Below, piece by piece: positions 14,519 through 23,029 of a stretch of DNA of 50,463 nt. Source of the DNA: QNYQ01 sp964542985 (GTDB taxonomy: Archaea > Thermoproteota > Thermoprotei_A > Sulfolobales > Pyrodictiaceae); NCBI GenBank assembly GCA_964542985.1, contig CAZIWH010000007.1:1-50463 (forward strand), read 5' to 3'. The notes under the pieces are model-generated. The model had not been told where the DNA came from. It saw nothing but the letters and a program-made list of their open reading frames with translations, and searched no databases. The position numbers and the translations under genes are program-made. Each line of letters opens with the position of its first letter. Positions within the stretch are counted from its first letter, which is position 1.

Positions 14519-16672
14519 GTGGAGGCCAGGCGGGCGGCGGCGATACTGCTGCTTATCTCATATGTCGTCTCCCTGGCTATACTATGGAGCCAGGGCCTAG
14601 AGAAAACCTTAGCCATAAAGGACTATATCAGCGACGAAGTATGGTACGTACCAGCGGCTGTTAACGTGGCCAGAGACATTCTCGGTGTAAAGATACTCCC
14701 TCGGCTCAACTCCACGACTCTCGTCTACACAATTGTCTACGATAACACGACCTGCAGCAAAAAGGAAGCAGAGAACACTGTCCTTCACGCCCTGCCTGGG
14801 TCCAGGCTGCTCAACCGCAGCTACGAGAAGCTACCCGCCTTCGCTATTACAGTGCCATCTATAGACGAGAATCTAGTAGAAAGACTTGCTGGGAACAATA
14901 GCTGCATAGTGGACGTTATGCCAGGCGTAGCCCCCGACAGCAGCGGGATAAACATGTATTTGAACACCGAGCACCCCCCTCTAGTCAAGTACATCCTAGC
15001 CGCCTCGATAATGGTTCTAGGATGGAGGCCCCTGGCATGGAGGCTCCCAAGCTTCATAGCCGCCGCCATAGGGCTTGGAGCGGTCGCTTACATAGCCTAC
15101 CTGGGCCTAGTAGAGCAGAAGAAGCCAAGGATACTCCTCGTAGTCCTCGTAGCCCTCATACTCCCGGTCTATGTCCTTCGCGACCCAGCTATAAAGGCTA
15201 TGTCAAGCGTGGCTATGCTAGACATCTATGCAGCGGCGTTCGACGCGGTAGCCGTCGCGGCGGCGGCCAAACGGAGATGGAAGCTTGCTGGCCTAGCCCT
15301 AGGTCTATCAATATCCTCTAAGTACACCGGCAGCTTCATACTACCGCTTCTCCTCCTAGCAGAGGCGCTGGACACGGGGAGCTGGAGGAAAGCCATAGCG
15401 GATACAGTGTTGCTTCCACTGCTCGTCTCAATAATACTCTGGGCCCCCTTTGCCGCGGCGAAGGGGCCTGGATGGCTCGTGGACCAGATAGCCTCGGCTA
15501 TAGCCTGGCACACGACGAGCAGGCCACCAGGCCCTCCGAGCACAAACCCGCTCGGACTAATACTCGGCCGCAACGGCTTCATACTCTACTACATAGGCAA
15601 CAAGCCCTACCTGGCCGCGGTCTGCAATCCAGGCGTCTGCACAACCTCCGTCATCCTCGGCGTAGCCGCGGCGCTAGCGGCGCTCACCGGGACATGCATA
15701 GCGGGATGGAGCCAGCGCCGCCGCCTCCTCCTGACAGCCGCCGCCTCCCCCACAGCCGCGTGGCTCGGCTACGTCGCTGTCTACGCGGCGGGGAACCACA
15801 CGCTCTACAGCTTCTACAGCGTACAGATAAGCCTCCTTGGAGCAGCTTCCCTCACCCAGCTCCCCCTCCTACTCGACGAGGCCCAGTGGCTTGCCCCCAG
15901 CAGCCTGCGCCTCTGCCTAGAAACCCCCAGGGGGGTCTCAGCCGCCTCAGCCCTGGCAGCTTTCACCGGCCTGGCCGCCTCAGCGGCGCTGGCCCACGGC
16001 TGGCCCCCGGGGACGGTGAACCCAGCAGCAGCACCTCTGGCTGCGGCGCTGCAGCCCGAGAAGCTGCTACGCCTGGGCCTATTCGCGGCTGCCGCCCTCC
16101 TCTACCCCACGGCAGCCTACCGGGCCGCCAAGCCTGGGAGAAGGCTGGAGCCGCTGCGGTGGCTGCTATTCGGCCTCCTCGCCTACAGCGCCCCCCTCGC
16201 CCCACTGGCCCCAGTAATCCTGGCAGCGCTCGCCAGGCCCGGGCCCCTTGAGGGCCTCCTAGCGGGCCTCGTATCTCCGACACCGCTCACCTCAGCACCC
16301 CCCATCGGCGGCCGTAGAGGCCGGGCAGCGTACACAGCGGCCTACATACTAGGGTACCTAGCAGCCTGGCAGCTGGCCCTCCCAGCCCCCTCTCCCGGCC
16401 AGGCTGCGGAGGCGGCAGCAGAAGCCATGGCAGCAGCGCTGCTGGCGCCCGCTGGGTCGCTGGCCCTCCTCATCGCCTCCGCAGCAGCGGTCGCTCCAAG
16501 CCTCCTGCCGCTGCTCGCAGCAATCCCGGGCCTGGAGCCAGCCGCGGCTCTGGCCCTCATCGCCGTGGCCGCCGGAGCCACCTGGGCGGCTCGCCTCGCG
16601 GCCCTGGCTGCGGCAATCGCCGTCGCAGCCGACATATATCTAGGCTCGGAGAAAAGAATCATAAAAGCATAG
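14519..16672 (+). CDS. Membrane glycosyltransferase, PMT/GT39-like
   Basis: The frame opens far upstream (13979) but that part lies over the phosphoesterase gene; I choose GTG 14519, after a TATA-like TATCTTAA at 14473-14480, giving 717 residues. An N-terminal TM is followed by SDEVWYVPAAVN, the acidic pair typical of GT-C mannosyltransferases, then an extracytoplasmic loop, NTEHPPLVKYILAASI (second conserved motif) and about 12 further TM helices; the C-terminal 250 residues are very Ala/Leu/Pro-rich. Family members move a sugar from a dolichyl-phosphate donor to protein or lipid outside the membrane. The C-terminal half is poorly conserved and compositionally biased. Confidence 0.85.
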   Translation: MEARRAAAILLLISYVVSLAILWSQGLEKTLAIKDYISDEVWYVPAAVNVARDILGVKILPRLNSTTLVYTIVYDNTTCSKKEAENTVLHALPGSRLLNRSYEKLPAFAITVPSIDENLVERLAGNNSCIVDVMPGVAPDSSGINMYLNTEHPPLVKYILAASIMVLGWRPLAWRLPSFIAAAIGLGAVAYIAYLGLVEQKKPRILLVVLVALILPVYVLRDPAIKAMSSVAMLDIYAAAFDAVAVAAAAKRRWKLAGLALGLSISSKYTGSFILPLLLLAEALDTGSWRKAIADTVLLPLLVSIILWAPFAAAKGPGWLVDQIASAIAWHTTSRPPGPPSTNPLGLILGRNGFILYYIGNKPYLAAVCNPGVCTTSVILGVAAALAALTGTCIAGWSQRRRLLLTAAASPTAAWLGYVAVYAAGNHTLYSFYSVQISLLGAASLTQLPLLLDEAQWLAPSSLRLCLETPRGVSAASALAAFTGLAASAALAHGWPPGTVNPAAAPLAAALQPEKLLRLGLFAAAALLYPTAAYRAAKPGRRLEPLRWLLFGLLAYSAPLAPLAPVILAALARPGPLEGLLAGLVSPTPLTSAPPIGGRRGRAAYTAAYILGYLAAWQLALPAPSPGQAAEAAAEAMAAALLAPAGSLALLIASAAAVAPSLLPLLAAIPGLEPAAALALIAVAAGATWAARLAALAAAIAVAADIYLGSEKRIIKA

Positions 16673-16775
16673 ATAAATAATATACTGATAGCAAGGAATT
16701 TGCCAAATAATAACGGATACCAGAAACGGCAGCTGGGGAAGAGGGCTACGTCTCAACAAGAGGTGGTGAAAATAA

Positions 16776-17756
16776 ATGGATCCTAGGCAGGCAGTAATAC
16801 TCGGCCTACTCATAGCCCTAGCGGCTACGAACGCTGCATGGTACACCCTCTATAACCACAGCAACAGCAATATCGCGCACCTTGTGCAGAGCAACAAGGA
16901 GTTGAACAACATAGTAGAGGAGTTGAGCAACAGAGTGAGAAACCTTAACGATCAAAACACGAGGCTCCTTCTAGAGCTGCGCGATCTACGTAGCAGGTAC
17001 ATGGGCCTGGTGAACTACATAAGGCAAGCTAACGAGACTATAAAGAAGACCTTGACGCTGCTAAACATATTAAACAATCTGAACACTACAATAACCACAA
17101 TGTACGAGTATACCTACAAGCATGCCTACTTTACTCCGGCCACTAGGAGCCTCTTCCAGCCAGCAAGCGTGAGCGACCTGGTGCTTCAGATAACGGGCAC
17201 CCCGGCCTACACCGAGGCCAGCTGGAGGCAGGACATGGTGAAAATGTATAACTGGACAGTGAAGAACATAGTGACGGCACCGGATCAAAACTTCATGGCG
17301 ATAAGGGACCTGCAGTATGTCAAGATAGGGCAAGACAAATACATATACGGATTCACCGTGGACATAATAAACAATTACATTCAGAGCCCAGTCGAAACGC
17401 TGCAGAGACATGCGGGAGACTGCGAGGATCTAGCAATACTCCTAGGCTCCATGTACAAGATATACCTGCGCGACGTTGGCGACGCATGGGCGATGTGCCT
17501 CATAGCAAAGGACATACAGCACTGCTTCACAGTAGCCTATGTGAAGCTCCACAAGACCTATATACTGGCAGATCCTGCAATGGATTTCTACGTTACAAGC
17601 AGCAGCCTCGACGATGCTCTCCAGCAGTGGCTAAACTATATGGGGATGAAGCGCAGCGACATAGACCGGGCAATAGTGTTCAACAACATAGTGTTCGAGG
17701 AGGGCTCGCTAAGCCAGGTAGAAGGGGCAATACAGGCATGGGCCTCTAAGACATAG
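16776..17756 (+). CDS. Membrane-anchored transglutaminase-like protein with coiled coil
   Basis: The 326-residue protein has an N-terminal TM anchor (6-22), a long coiled coil (about 35-105, with Asn/Leu heptads) and a C-terminal transglutaminase/cysteine-protease-like core: C216 in HAGDCEDLA, H249 in IQHCFTVAYV and D266 in YILADPAMD form the triad. In archaea such proteins act on the cell surface, probably as amidases or peptidases, though the chemistry is not known. GAGGTGGTG lies before the ATG. The next gene starts 22 bases on and is probably in the same transcript. Composition is richer in AT than the glycosyltransferase before it. Confidence 0.85.
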   Translation: MDPRQAVILGLLIALAATNAAWYTLYNHSNSNIAHLVQSNKELNNIVEELSNRVRNLNDQNTRLLLELRDLRSRYMGLVNYIRQANETIKKTLTLLNILNNLNTTITTMYEYTYKHAYFTPATRSLFQPASVSDLVLQITGTPAYTEASWRQDMVKMYNWTVKNIVTAPDQNFMAIRDLQYVKIGQDKYIYGFTVDIINNYIQSPVETLQRHAGDCEDLAILLGSMYKIYLRDVGDAWAMCLIAKDIQHCFTVAYVKLHKTYILADPAMDFYVTSSSLDDALQQWLNYMGMKRSDIDRAIVFNNIVFEEGSLSQVEGAIQAWASKT

Positions 17757-17778
17757 ATGGATCCGGGGGTGAACCCGT

Positions 17779-18534
17779 GTGAAGCCCTACACAGCCCTAG
17801 CCCTGATAGCCGCAGCGATGGTGCTCGCCATTCCTGTAGGAGCCGCGGCAGCCGGGCTGCCGAAGCAGGTCACGGTGAAGATATACCACGCCACCATAGG
17901 CCCGGTGTACCAGCGGCTAGCCGACGGCCGCATCGTAATGGTGAAAATAGACGTCTATTACCCTGACACGCTTTACTATCATGGCCCTGAGCGCGGCCTC
18001 GGCACGGTAAACATGACTGTGACAACGAACTGGACCGAGCTCTGGAACGGCATACTTACAGTGATGGTTGTAGACCCGGGCTACAAGGTGGACAACACTA
18101 CGTTCAAGCCGGTCACGGCGGACAACGCGTGGGCGGACGGAGGCGCTGTGCTGGGCAGCGGAAGCATACACATAGCCGGCGAGGACGCCCTACATACGCC
18201 GGTAGCGAATGCTACGATAGTGCTCCACCCCAGTCTAAGATACTTCAAGATGGCCGAGGGAGTGGTGGATGCACAGTACTTCTTCAAGGCACGGCTGGCG
18301 CTATTCCACAAGACGGGCTCAAAGGTGCTGGGCGGAGACATACTGGTCTATATCACAAGCAAGACGGCGCCGCATGTACGCTTGATAATAAACAGGCAGC
18401 CCCTACGGGAAGCCGTAGAGACCACGGGGGGTAGCATATTAGGTAATGTGGCTATGAGTGCGGTGCTGGCGTCAATAGCCGTGCTAGCTGTCTACCTCGG
18501 GGCAAGTGTCCTCATAAAACGGGCAAGGAAGTAG
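17779..18534 (+). CDS. Exported protein with C-terminal membrane anchor
   Basis: The 251-residue protein has a signal peptide (residues 1-25, ending AAAAG), a beta-rich extracytoplasmic domain with several N-glycosylation sites (NMT, NWT, NTT, NAT), and a C-terminal TM (about 222-245) followed by a KRARK stop-transfer. Start is GTG with GGGGGTG just before it. Family not recognised. It follows the transglutaminase-like gene closely and could be its substrate or partner on the surface. A stem-loop with a T run ends the unit. Confidence 0.75.
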   Translation: MKPYTALALIAAAMVLAIPVGAAAAGLPKQVTVKIYHATIGPVYQRLADGRIVMVKIDVYYPDTLYYHGPERGLGTVNMTVTTNWTELWNGILTVMVVDPGYKVDNTTFKPVTADNAWADGGAVLGSGSIHIAGEDALHTPVANATIVLHPSLRYFKMAEGVVDAQYFFKARLALFHKTGSKVLGGDILVYITSKTAPHVRLIINRQPLREAVETTGGSILGNVAMSAVLASIAVLAVYLGASVLIKRARK

Positions 18535-18549
18535 ATGCGGCGAGGCTTC

Positions 18550-18574
18550 GCCACATCCTGTCTATGTGGCTTTT
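18550..18574 (+). terminator. Stem-loop followed by T run
   Basis: GCCACAT (18550-18556) and ATGTGGC (18564-18570) are perfectly complementary around a 7-base loop and are followed by TTTT. It stands 16 bases after the stop of the exported protein gene. Confidence 0.6.
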
Positions 18575-18925
18575 CACGTCTTTTCTCCATCCCGGCTCTA
18601 CACTCTGTTTTTGAAGCGGCTTCTGTTCTCTTCACAGAAGGTTAAGTTGTTATCTCTCTTTCAGCCTAGGCTGTCCTTGTGCCCATCTACGAAAATTTTC
18701 GGGCTTCGATGTATTGATGAGCATTTTTGCATGCTTGCTCGTAACGCTCTATGTTATTTATTCATGCGAAATTATAGTCTAACAGCACTTCTCTAGTAGA
18801 AAGCTTATAGCCGAGCATAGAACAACTCTTTTAGAATAAATTAAGAAAAATATGCTTAATTATCTCTAGGAATGGTTGCTATTGATACTGGACAAAGGTG
18901 CCGGAAACAGAGGAGGCGAGCCCCC
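18575..18925 (+). promoter_or_regulatory. AT-rich upstream region of the octaheme cytochrome gene
   Basis: This 350-base stretch has no convincing gene. The last 130 bases are strongly AT-rich, with TATA-like blocks near 18803-18808 and 18830-18860. A transcript from the last block would have a leader of about 40-50 bases that includes the AGGAGGCGAG ribosome site at 18911-18920. The long region suggests regulated expression of the cytochrome block. Confidence 0.5.
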
Positions 18926-20917
18926 ATGAAGGGGTACACGGCTAAGCTCGTAGCTGTATGGGTCGTAGCGCTGTTCCTGCTGCCCAGCCTTGGCAGCCTA
19001 GCCAAGGCTGAGACCTTCAAGTGGGGCGAGCCCATAGATCTTGGCGCGGTGCAGCTGACAAAGGAGTCCAGGGACTGTGTTGAGTGCCACCTACGCGCCA
19101 CCCCGTTCATAGTGTATGACTGGTACAAGAGCGTACACCGCATGGTCGGTGTGGGCTGCTACGAGTGCCACAGCGCGCAGCCCGGCACCAGGCCTGACGT
19201 CGAGAAGCACTACGGCTACTACATAACCCTCATAGTGACCCCCAAGCAGTGTGCCCGTTGCCACCCCGCCGTGGTAGAGGAGTACGAGAAGAGCATCCAT
19301 GCCTTCGCTGGCCTGCACGCCTACGTGCTTAGGGAGGAGCCTGCCTACTGGATGATCCTGGCCAAGCAGTTCGGCTGGAACGAGCACTACGTCATACCCA
19401 AGGAGTACATAGCCACAGAGTGGGTGCCCAAGATAGTCCGCGAGTACGTACACGACAACCAGTACGGCATAAAGGTGCTAGAAGAGGACCCGACCAATGC
19501 CATAGTGCCCTACAACCCGCTGAACCTCAGCATAGACCACTACGTGGCTAAGACAGCGCTATACATCTGGGGCATAAGAGGCTGCCTCGCCTGCCACGGC
19601 GTCAGAATGGACGTCAAGGCCGCTTACGCCTACCCAAGCCTAAGTCAGCTGATGGCCGACATGAAGGCTGGCACCGCTCCCGACAAGATAGTATTCGACC
19701 CTGCCTTCATAACTAACCATGGCATAGGTAGGGTGAACCCGGACGGCAGCCTCGGCAGCTGTGAGGCCTGCCACCCGTACCACAGCTTCAGCGTCAAGAT
19801 AGCCAGGAAGGGCGCCTACCAGGCCTGTGGCCGCTGCCACACCGGCCCCGACCACCCGAACGACCTACAGTGGCTGAAGAGCGTCCACGGCGCCATATTC
19901 CTGGGCGAGGCCAGCGACTGGAACTGGGACGCTCCCGTGAACAACTGGAAGCCTGGCCGCGACTTCAGGGCGCCCACTTGTGTAACCTGCCACATGGCTG
20001 CCGTGTACGACCAGCGTGGCAACGTTGAGTACGCTAGCAGCCACGACGTGGCAATAATATGTAAGTGGAAGCTGGGCAAGTGGGTCTACACGCTGCCTAG
20101 GGTTGCCGGGCTACCCGACTTCGCCTTCCCGAGCGCCACCGCAACCCACGCGCCGGTGTTCAAGAGCCCGACCACCGGTGACACGATAACCCTGGTATAC
20201 CCGGAGCCCGGCTGGAAGGAGCGCCGCGAGCGCGCTATAGCGATGTGCAGCCAGTGCCACACTAAGGAGTATGCTGCCAGCTGGCTGAAGACAAGCGACT
20301 GGATGATAATACTGGCTGACTGGATGAGGGACGCCTATGTGCTGAAGATAGCCAACATGTTGAAGGAGAAGGGCCTATTCACCCCAATGGATGAGTGGAT
20401 GGTAAGGAACCTGGGCGCCATGGCTAACAGGCCGACCAAGATGGCTGCCTTCCACTTCGCACCCGACTACACCTGGTGGGATGGCATAATGGAGTTCACT
20501 GAGAAGATTGAGGAATGGCTACTTGACGTCTATGACAGGCCTGCGGTCATTAAGAAGGCGCCTGAGATTAGGAAGGCTATAGAGGAGATACTACCGTGGC
20601 TGAAGACCCAGTACGAGGGCGAGGAGACCACCGGCACCGTTAAGGCCCTAAGCGAGCTACAGAAGGTCACTGTGACCGAGCTTGTCAAGAACGTGCCGCC
20701 CGAAGTCAAGGCTTATGCCAGCAAGGTGCAGGACATAAAGCCGCCGGCGAAGCCACTTGTGAAGGGCGTCGCGGTGACCGGCGCTAAGCCGGTGGCAGAG
20801 TACAAGGCCAGCCTAGTGAACACCACTGGCAGCAACGGCTTCCCGTTCTACGCGCTGCTTGTAGTGCCCGCGGCTCTGCCGCTGGCTGCCTTCGCCGTCA
20901 GGAGGAAGGAGGAGTAA
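18926..20917 (+). CDS. Octaheme cytochrome c, HAO (hydroxylamine oxidoreductase) family
   Basis: I choose ATG 18926 (663 residues), 6 bases after AGGAGGCGAG. A signal peptide (1-28, ending AKA) sends it outside. Eight CxxCH heme sites are visible: CVECH (51), CYECH (78), CARCH, CLACH, CEACH, CGRCH, CVTCH and CSQCH. The spacing and flanking words (DWYKSVHRMVGVGCYECH, GIGRVNPDGSLGSCEACH, HTGPDHPNDLQWLKSVHG, APTCVTCHMA) are those of HAO-type octaheme proteins, which oxidise hydroxylamine or hydrazine or, in other members, reduce nitrite. A DYTWWDG segment after heme 8 may hold the Tyr that cross-links to the catalytic heme in oxidising members; only an alignment can tell. Unlike soluble bacterial HAO, the C-terminus has a TM anchor (about 637-657) and basic tail. 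Confidence 0.93.
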   Translation: MKGYTAKLVAVWVVALFLLPSLGSLAKAETFKWGEPIDLGAVQLTKESRDCVECHLRATPFIVYDWYKSVHRMVGVGCYECHSAQPGTRPDVEKHYGYYITLIVTPKQCARCHPAVVEEYEKSIHAFAGLHAYVLREEPAYWMILAKQFGWNEHYVIPKEYIATEWVPKIVREYVHDNQYGIKVLEEDPTNAIVPYNPLNLSIDHYVAKTALYIWGIRGCLACHGVRMDVKAAYAYPSLSQLMADMKAGTAPDKIVFDPAFITNHGIGRVNPDGSLGSCEACHPYHSFSVKIARKGAYQACGRCHTGPDHPNDLQWLKSVHGAIFLGEASDWNWDAPVNNWKPGRDFRAPTCVTCHMAAVYDQRGNVEYASSHDVAIICKWKLGKWVYTLPRVAGLPDFAFPSATATHAPVFKSPTTGDTITLVYPEPGWKERRERAIAMCSQCHTKEYAASWLKTSDWMIILADWMRDAYVLKIANMLKEKGLFTPMDEWMVRNLGAMANRPTKMAAFHFAPDYTWWDGIMEFTEKIEEWLLDVYDRPAVIKKAPEIRKAIEEILPWLKTQYEGEETTGTVKALSELQKVTVTELVKNVPPEVKAYASKVQDIKPPAKPLVKGVAVTGAKPVAEYKASLVNTTGSNGFPFYALLVVPAALPLAAFAVRRKEE

Positions 20918-21044
20918 CCAGTAGCGACTACAAGCGAGGGCCGCTAGCCGCGCATCACCGTTTTTTATAGCCTCCCCCTTGCTGTTGGGGGCCATCCCCT
21001 ACTAGGGTGTCTCCCTCACCCACTCCTTCCAGGGGTTAAACGAA

Positions 21045-22931
21045 ATGTATTGGGAGCCGCCGCTTTACCTGGCGATGGCGGTAGACGCTGTGGCGGATAC
21101 GCAAGCCGTGTTTAGGGGGCGGAGGCGAGGCTTCGAGAGGCCCTTGGAGCCTAGTCCCCTATACTATGGCTCACTCGTCCTGGTTGCGCTGAGCCTTGTC
21201 TTCCTGCGCGTGTATGAGCCCTTCATGGATGCGGTTCAGCCCCTACTGCTGGCAGCGCTGGGGTTGCTCGCGGCCTCGAGGCTGGCGAGGCGTGTAGCCC
21301 CTGTCGAGGTTCTGGCGAGTAGCCTCGGCCTCTTCAGCCTAGGCCTTGTAGCCAGCAACGTTGCGGCAGGCGCCGTTACATATGATCCTCGTGGGCGTCT
21401 GGTTGTGCCCCTGGTGCTCGCCGTCCTGGGCCTTGCCTCGGGGTTTGCGGCGGGCTCTGCCGCCAGGGTCGAGCCTGGGAGGAGACCTGCAGCGGCGGCG
21501 GCTGTGGCTGCGCTTGGGCTTGCGGCGCTGGGGCTCTGGTTCCTAGTGGATACTAGGCTGGGTATGCTCCTTTTCGGCGACGCGTTGTGTTTTGCTGCGC
21601 TCGGCATCATAGTGGCATCCTCTACTGCGGCGGTGAGCCGCGGCGCGGTGAGGGCTGCGGCGCTCTTCTTGGCGGTTGCTTCTGCGGCCGTCATGTGGGT
21701 TAAGGTGTATACTGGCGGCGTGCCGTACGTCACCTGTGTCGGCGCCTGCAGCCTCTTCGGCTGGGCTCTCGGGGTTTACCTAATCCTAGTGGTTGCCCCA
21801 AGGCTATATGCCGAGGTCAGCGAGAGAGGGATGCCGGGCGACCTCTTTGAGGCAGCTCTCTCGCCCGGAGGTCTTGTACTCGCGGCAACAGTTGTGCTGG
21901 TCGTGGCTGCAGCGTCAGCCGCTAAGCCGTTTACGAGCATGGACGTGTTCTACGTTCCCGTGGCGGCGCTCCTAGCGGCGGCTGCTGCTGGCGGTGGCTG
22001 GGGGGTGTTCGCGGCAGCTGTGCTGGCCTCGGCCGCGGGTTGGGCCGCTGCGGGCGTGTGGGTTGCTGTCGCAGCCGCTTCAGCGCTGGGTGCCGCGGCC
22101 TATGCAGCAGCGAGGGCAGGGGCTGTGGCAAGGCTCTTGCCGCGCCCCGGGATGGCGTGGGCTGCGGCGCTACTCGTGGCGCTGTTGGCTGCCTCCTACA
22201 CGGCTGTCGGCTGGAGGAGCGTAGAGGCCGAGACGCTGGTCAAGCCAGTGGGCCTTGGCGCACCCGGCGAGGTAGCTAAGCCTAGCCAAGAGGTGGTGCA
22301 CGACTATTTCCTCCTCTACCTGGGAGCCAAGAATGAGTCGCTGCTCTACGCGTTAATGGCTCCGAAGATTGGAGCCAAGGAGGCTCTTGAAATGGCTCGC
22401 TTCGCCCACGCGATAAGGCTTGCGGCAGAGAAGAGGGGAATAAAGGATCCTTATGACATAAAGGATCTGCCCGCTGTGGAGAGGATGCCGTCACTGCTCG
22501 TGGAGCTTGAGAAGCTCGGAGTAAAGGTGGCGCTGCCTCCCTTCGCAGTGCTCTCTGGCCACCCCTATGGGAGCAACATCACGGTTGAAGGGTTGAGCCT
22601 CTACCGCGTTGAGGTGCCGGGTAATACTACGAAGCTGCTCGGCGAAACCTACTTAGCAATGGTTTCCGACCCCAAGCTGACCGACGGAGATGCGCTCAGG
22701 TACGCCATTTATGCCTCGCTGTGCCTCAGCTGGGAGAAGACGGGAACACTCAACCAGACGGCGAAGCTGCTGCTTAGCGCGCTTGCGGGGGAGCTAAAGC
22801 CTGGCAGCGTTGAGGGCAAGGTCATTGCAGAAGAACTCCCCCTGGGGCTCCTAGCAGCGGCTGTGTATGTAGCTGCGCTGCTAGCATCATCTCTGGCTCC
22901 AATGTTTTCATCTGCCGAAAAAGTTCGGTGA
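21045..22931 (+). CDS. Large polytopic membrane protein with extracytoplasmic C-terminal domain, in cytochrome cluster
   Basis: The 628-residue protein has about 12 hydrophobic helices up to residue 390, very rich in Ala, Val and Leu, then a soluble domain (about 395-595) with N-glycosylation sites (NES, NIT, NTT, NQT), and a last TM helix (about 600-620). It carries no CxxCH and no WWD motif of cytochrome c assembly factors. I do not recognise the family. It sits between two multiheme cytochrome genes on the same strand, with AGGGG before the ATG and a TATA-like TTTTTTATAG about 80 bases upstream. It could be the membrane base of the complex, a quinol-interacting subunit or a heme-handling factor. 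Confidence 0.8.
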   Translation: MYWEPPLYLAMAVDAVADTQAVFRGRRRGFERPLEPSPLYYGSLVLVALSLVFLRVYEPFMDAVQPLLLAALGLLAASRLARRVAPVEVLASSLGLFSLGLVASNVAAGAVTYDPRGRLVVPLVLAVLGLASGFAAGSAARVEPGRRPAAAAAVAALGLAALGLWFLVDTRLGMLLFGDALCFAALGIIVASSTAAVSRGAVRAAALFLAVASAAVMWVKVYTGGVPYVTCVGACSLFGWALGVYLILVVAPRLYAEVSERGMPGDLFEAALSPGGLVLAATVVLVVAAASAAKPFTSMDVFYVPVAALLAAAAAGGGWGVFAAAVLASAAGWAAAGVWVAVAAASALGAAAYAAARAGAVARLLPRPGMAWAAALLVALLAASYTAVGWRSVEAETLVKPVGLGAPGEVAKPSQEVVHDYFLLYLGAKNESLLYALMAPKIGAKEALEMARFAHAIRLAAEKRGIKDPYDIKDLPAVERMPSLLVELEKLGVKVALPPFAVLSGHPYGSNITVEGLSLYRVEVPGNTTKLLGETYLAMVSDPKLTDGDALRYAIYASLCLSWEKTGTLNQTAKLLLSALAGELKPGSVEGKVIAEELPLGLLAAAVYVAALLASSLAPMFSSAEKVR

Positions 22932-23029
22932 TAGACCTTTTTATTTATTCTTCCTTATGTAAATATTCTTTTACTGTAAAATCTAAAAGCCTTTGTCAAC
23001 TATTCTTCATGCGGAGACGGTGGGAAGCA

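Noticed and set aside
15472..16251. 259-residue plus-strand frame inside the glycosyltransferase
   Set aside because: Arg/Pro/Gly-rich shadow in another frame of the TM-rich gene.
18566..18796. 76-residue frame before the octaheme cytochrome
   Set aside because: It starts inside the terminator stem-loop region, has no ribosome site and has AT-driven composition.
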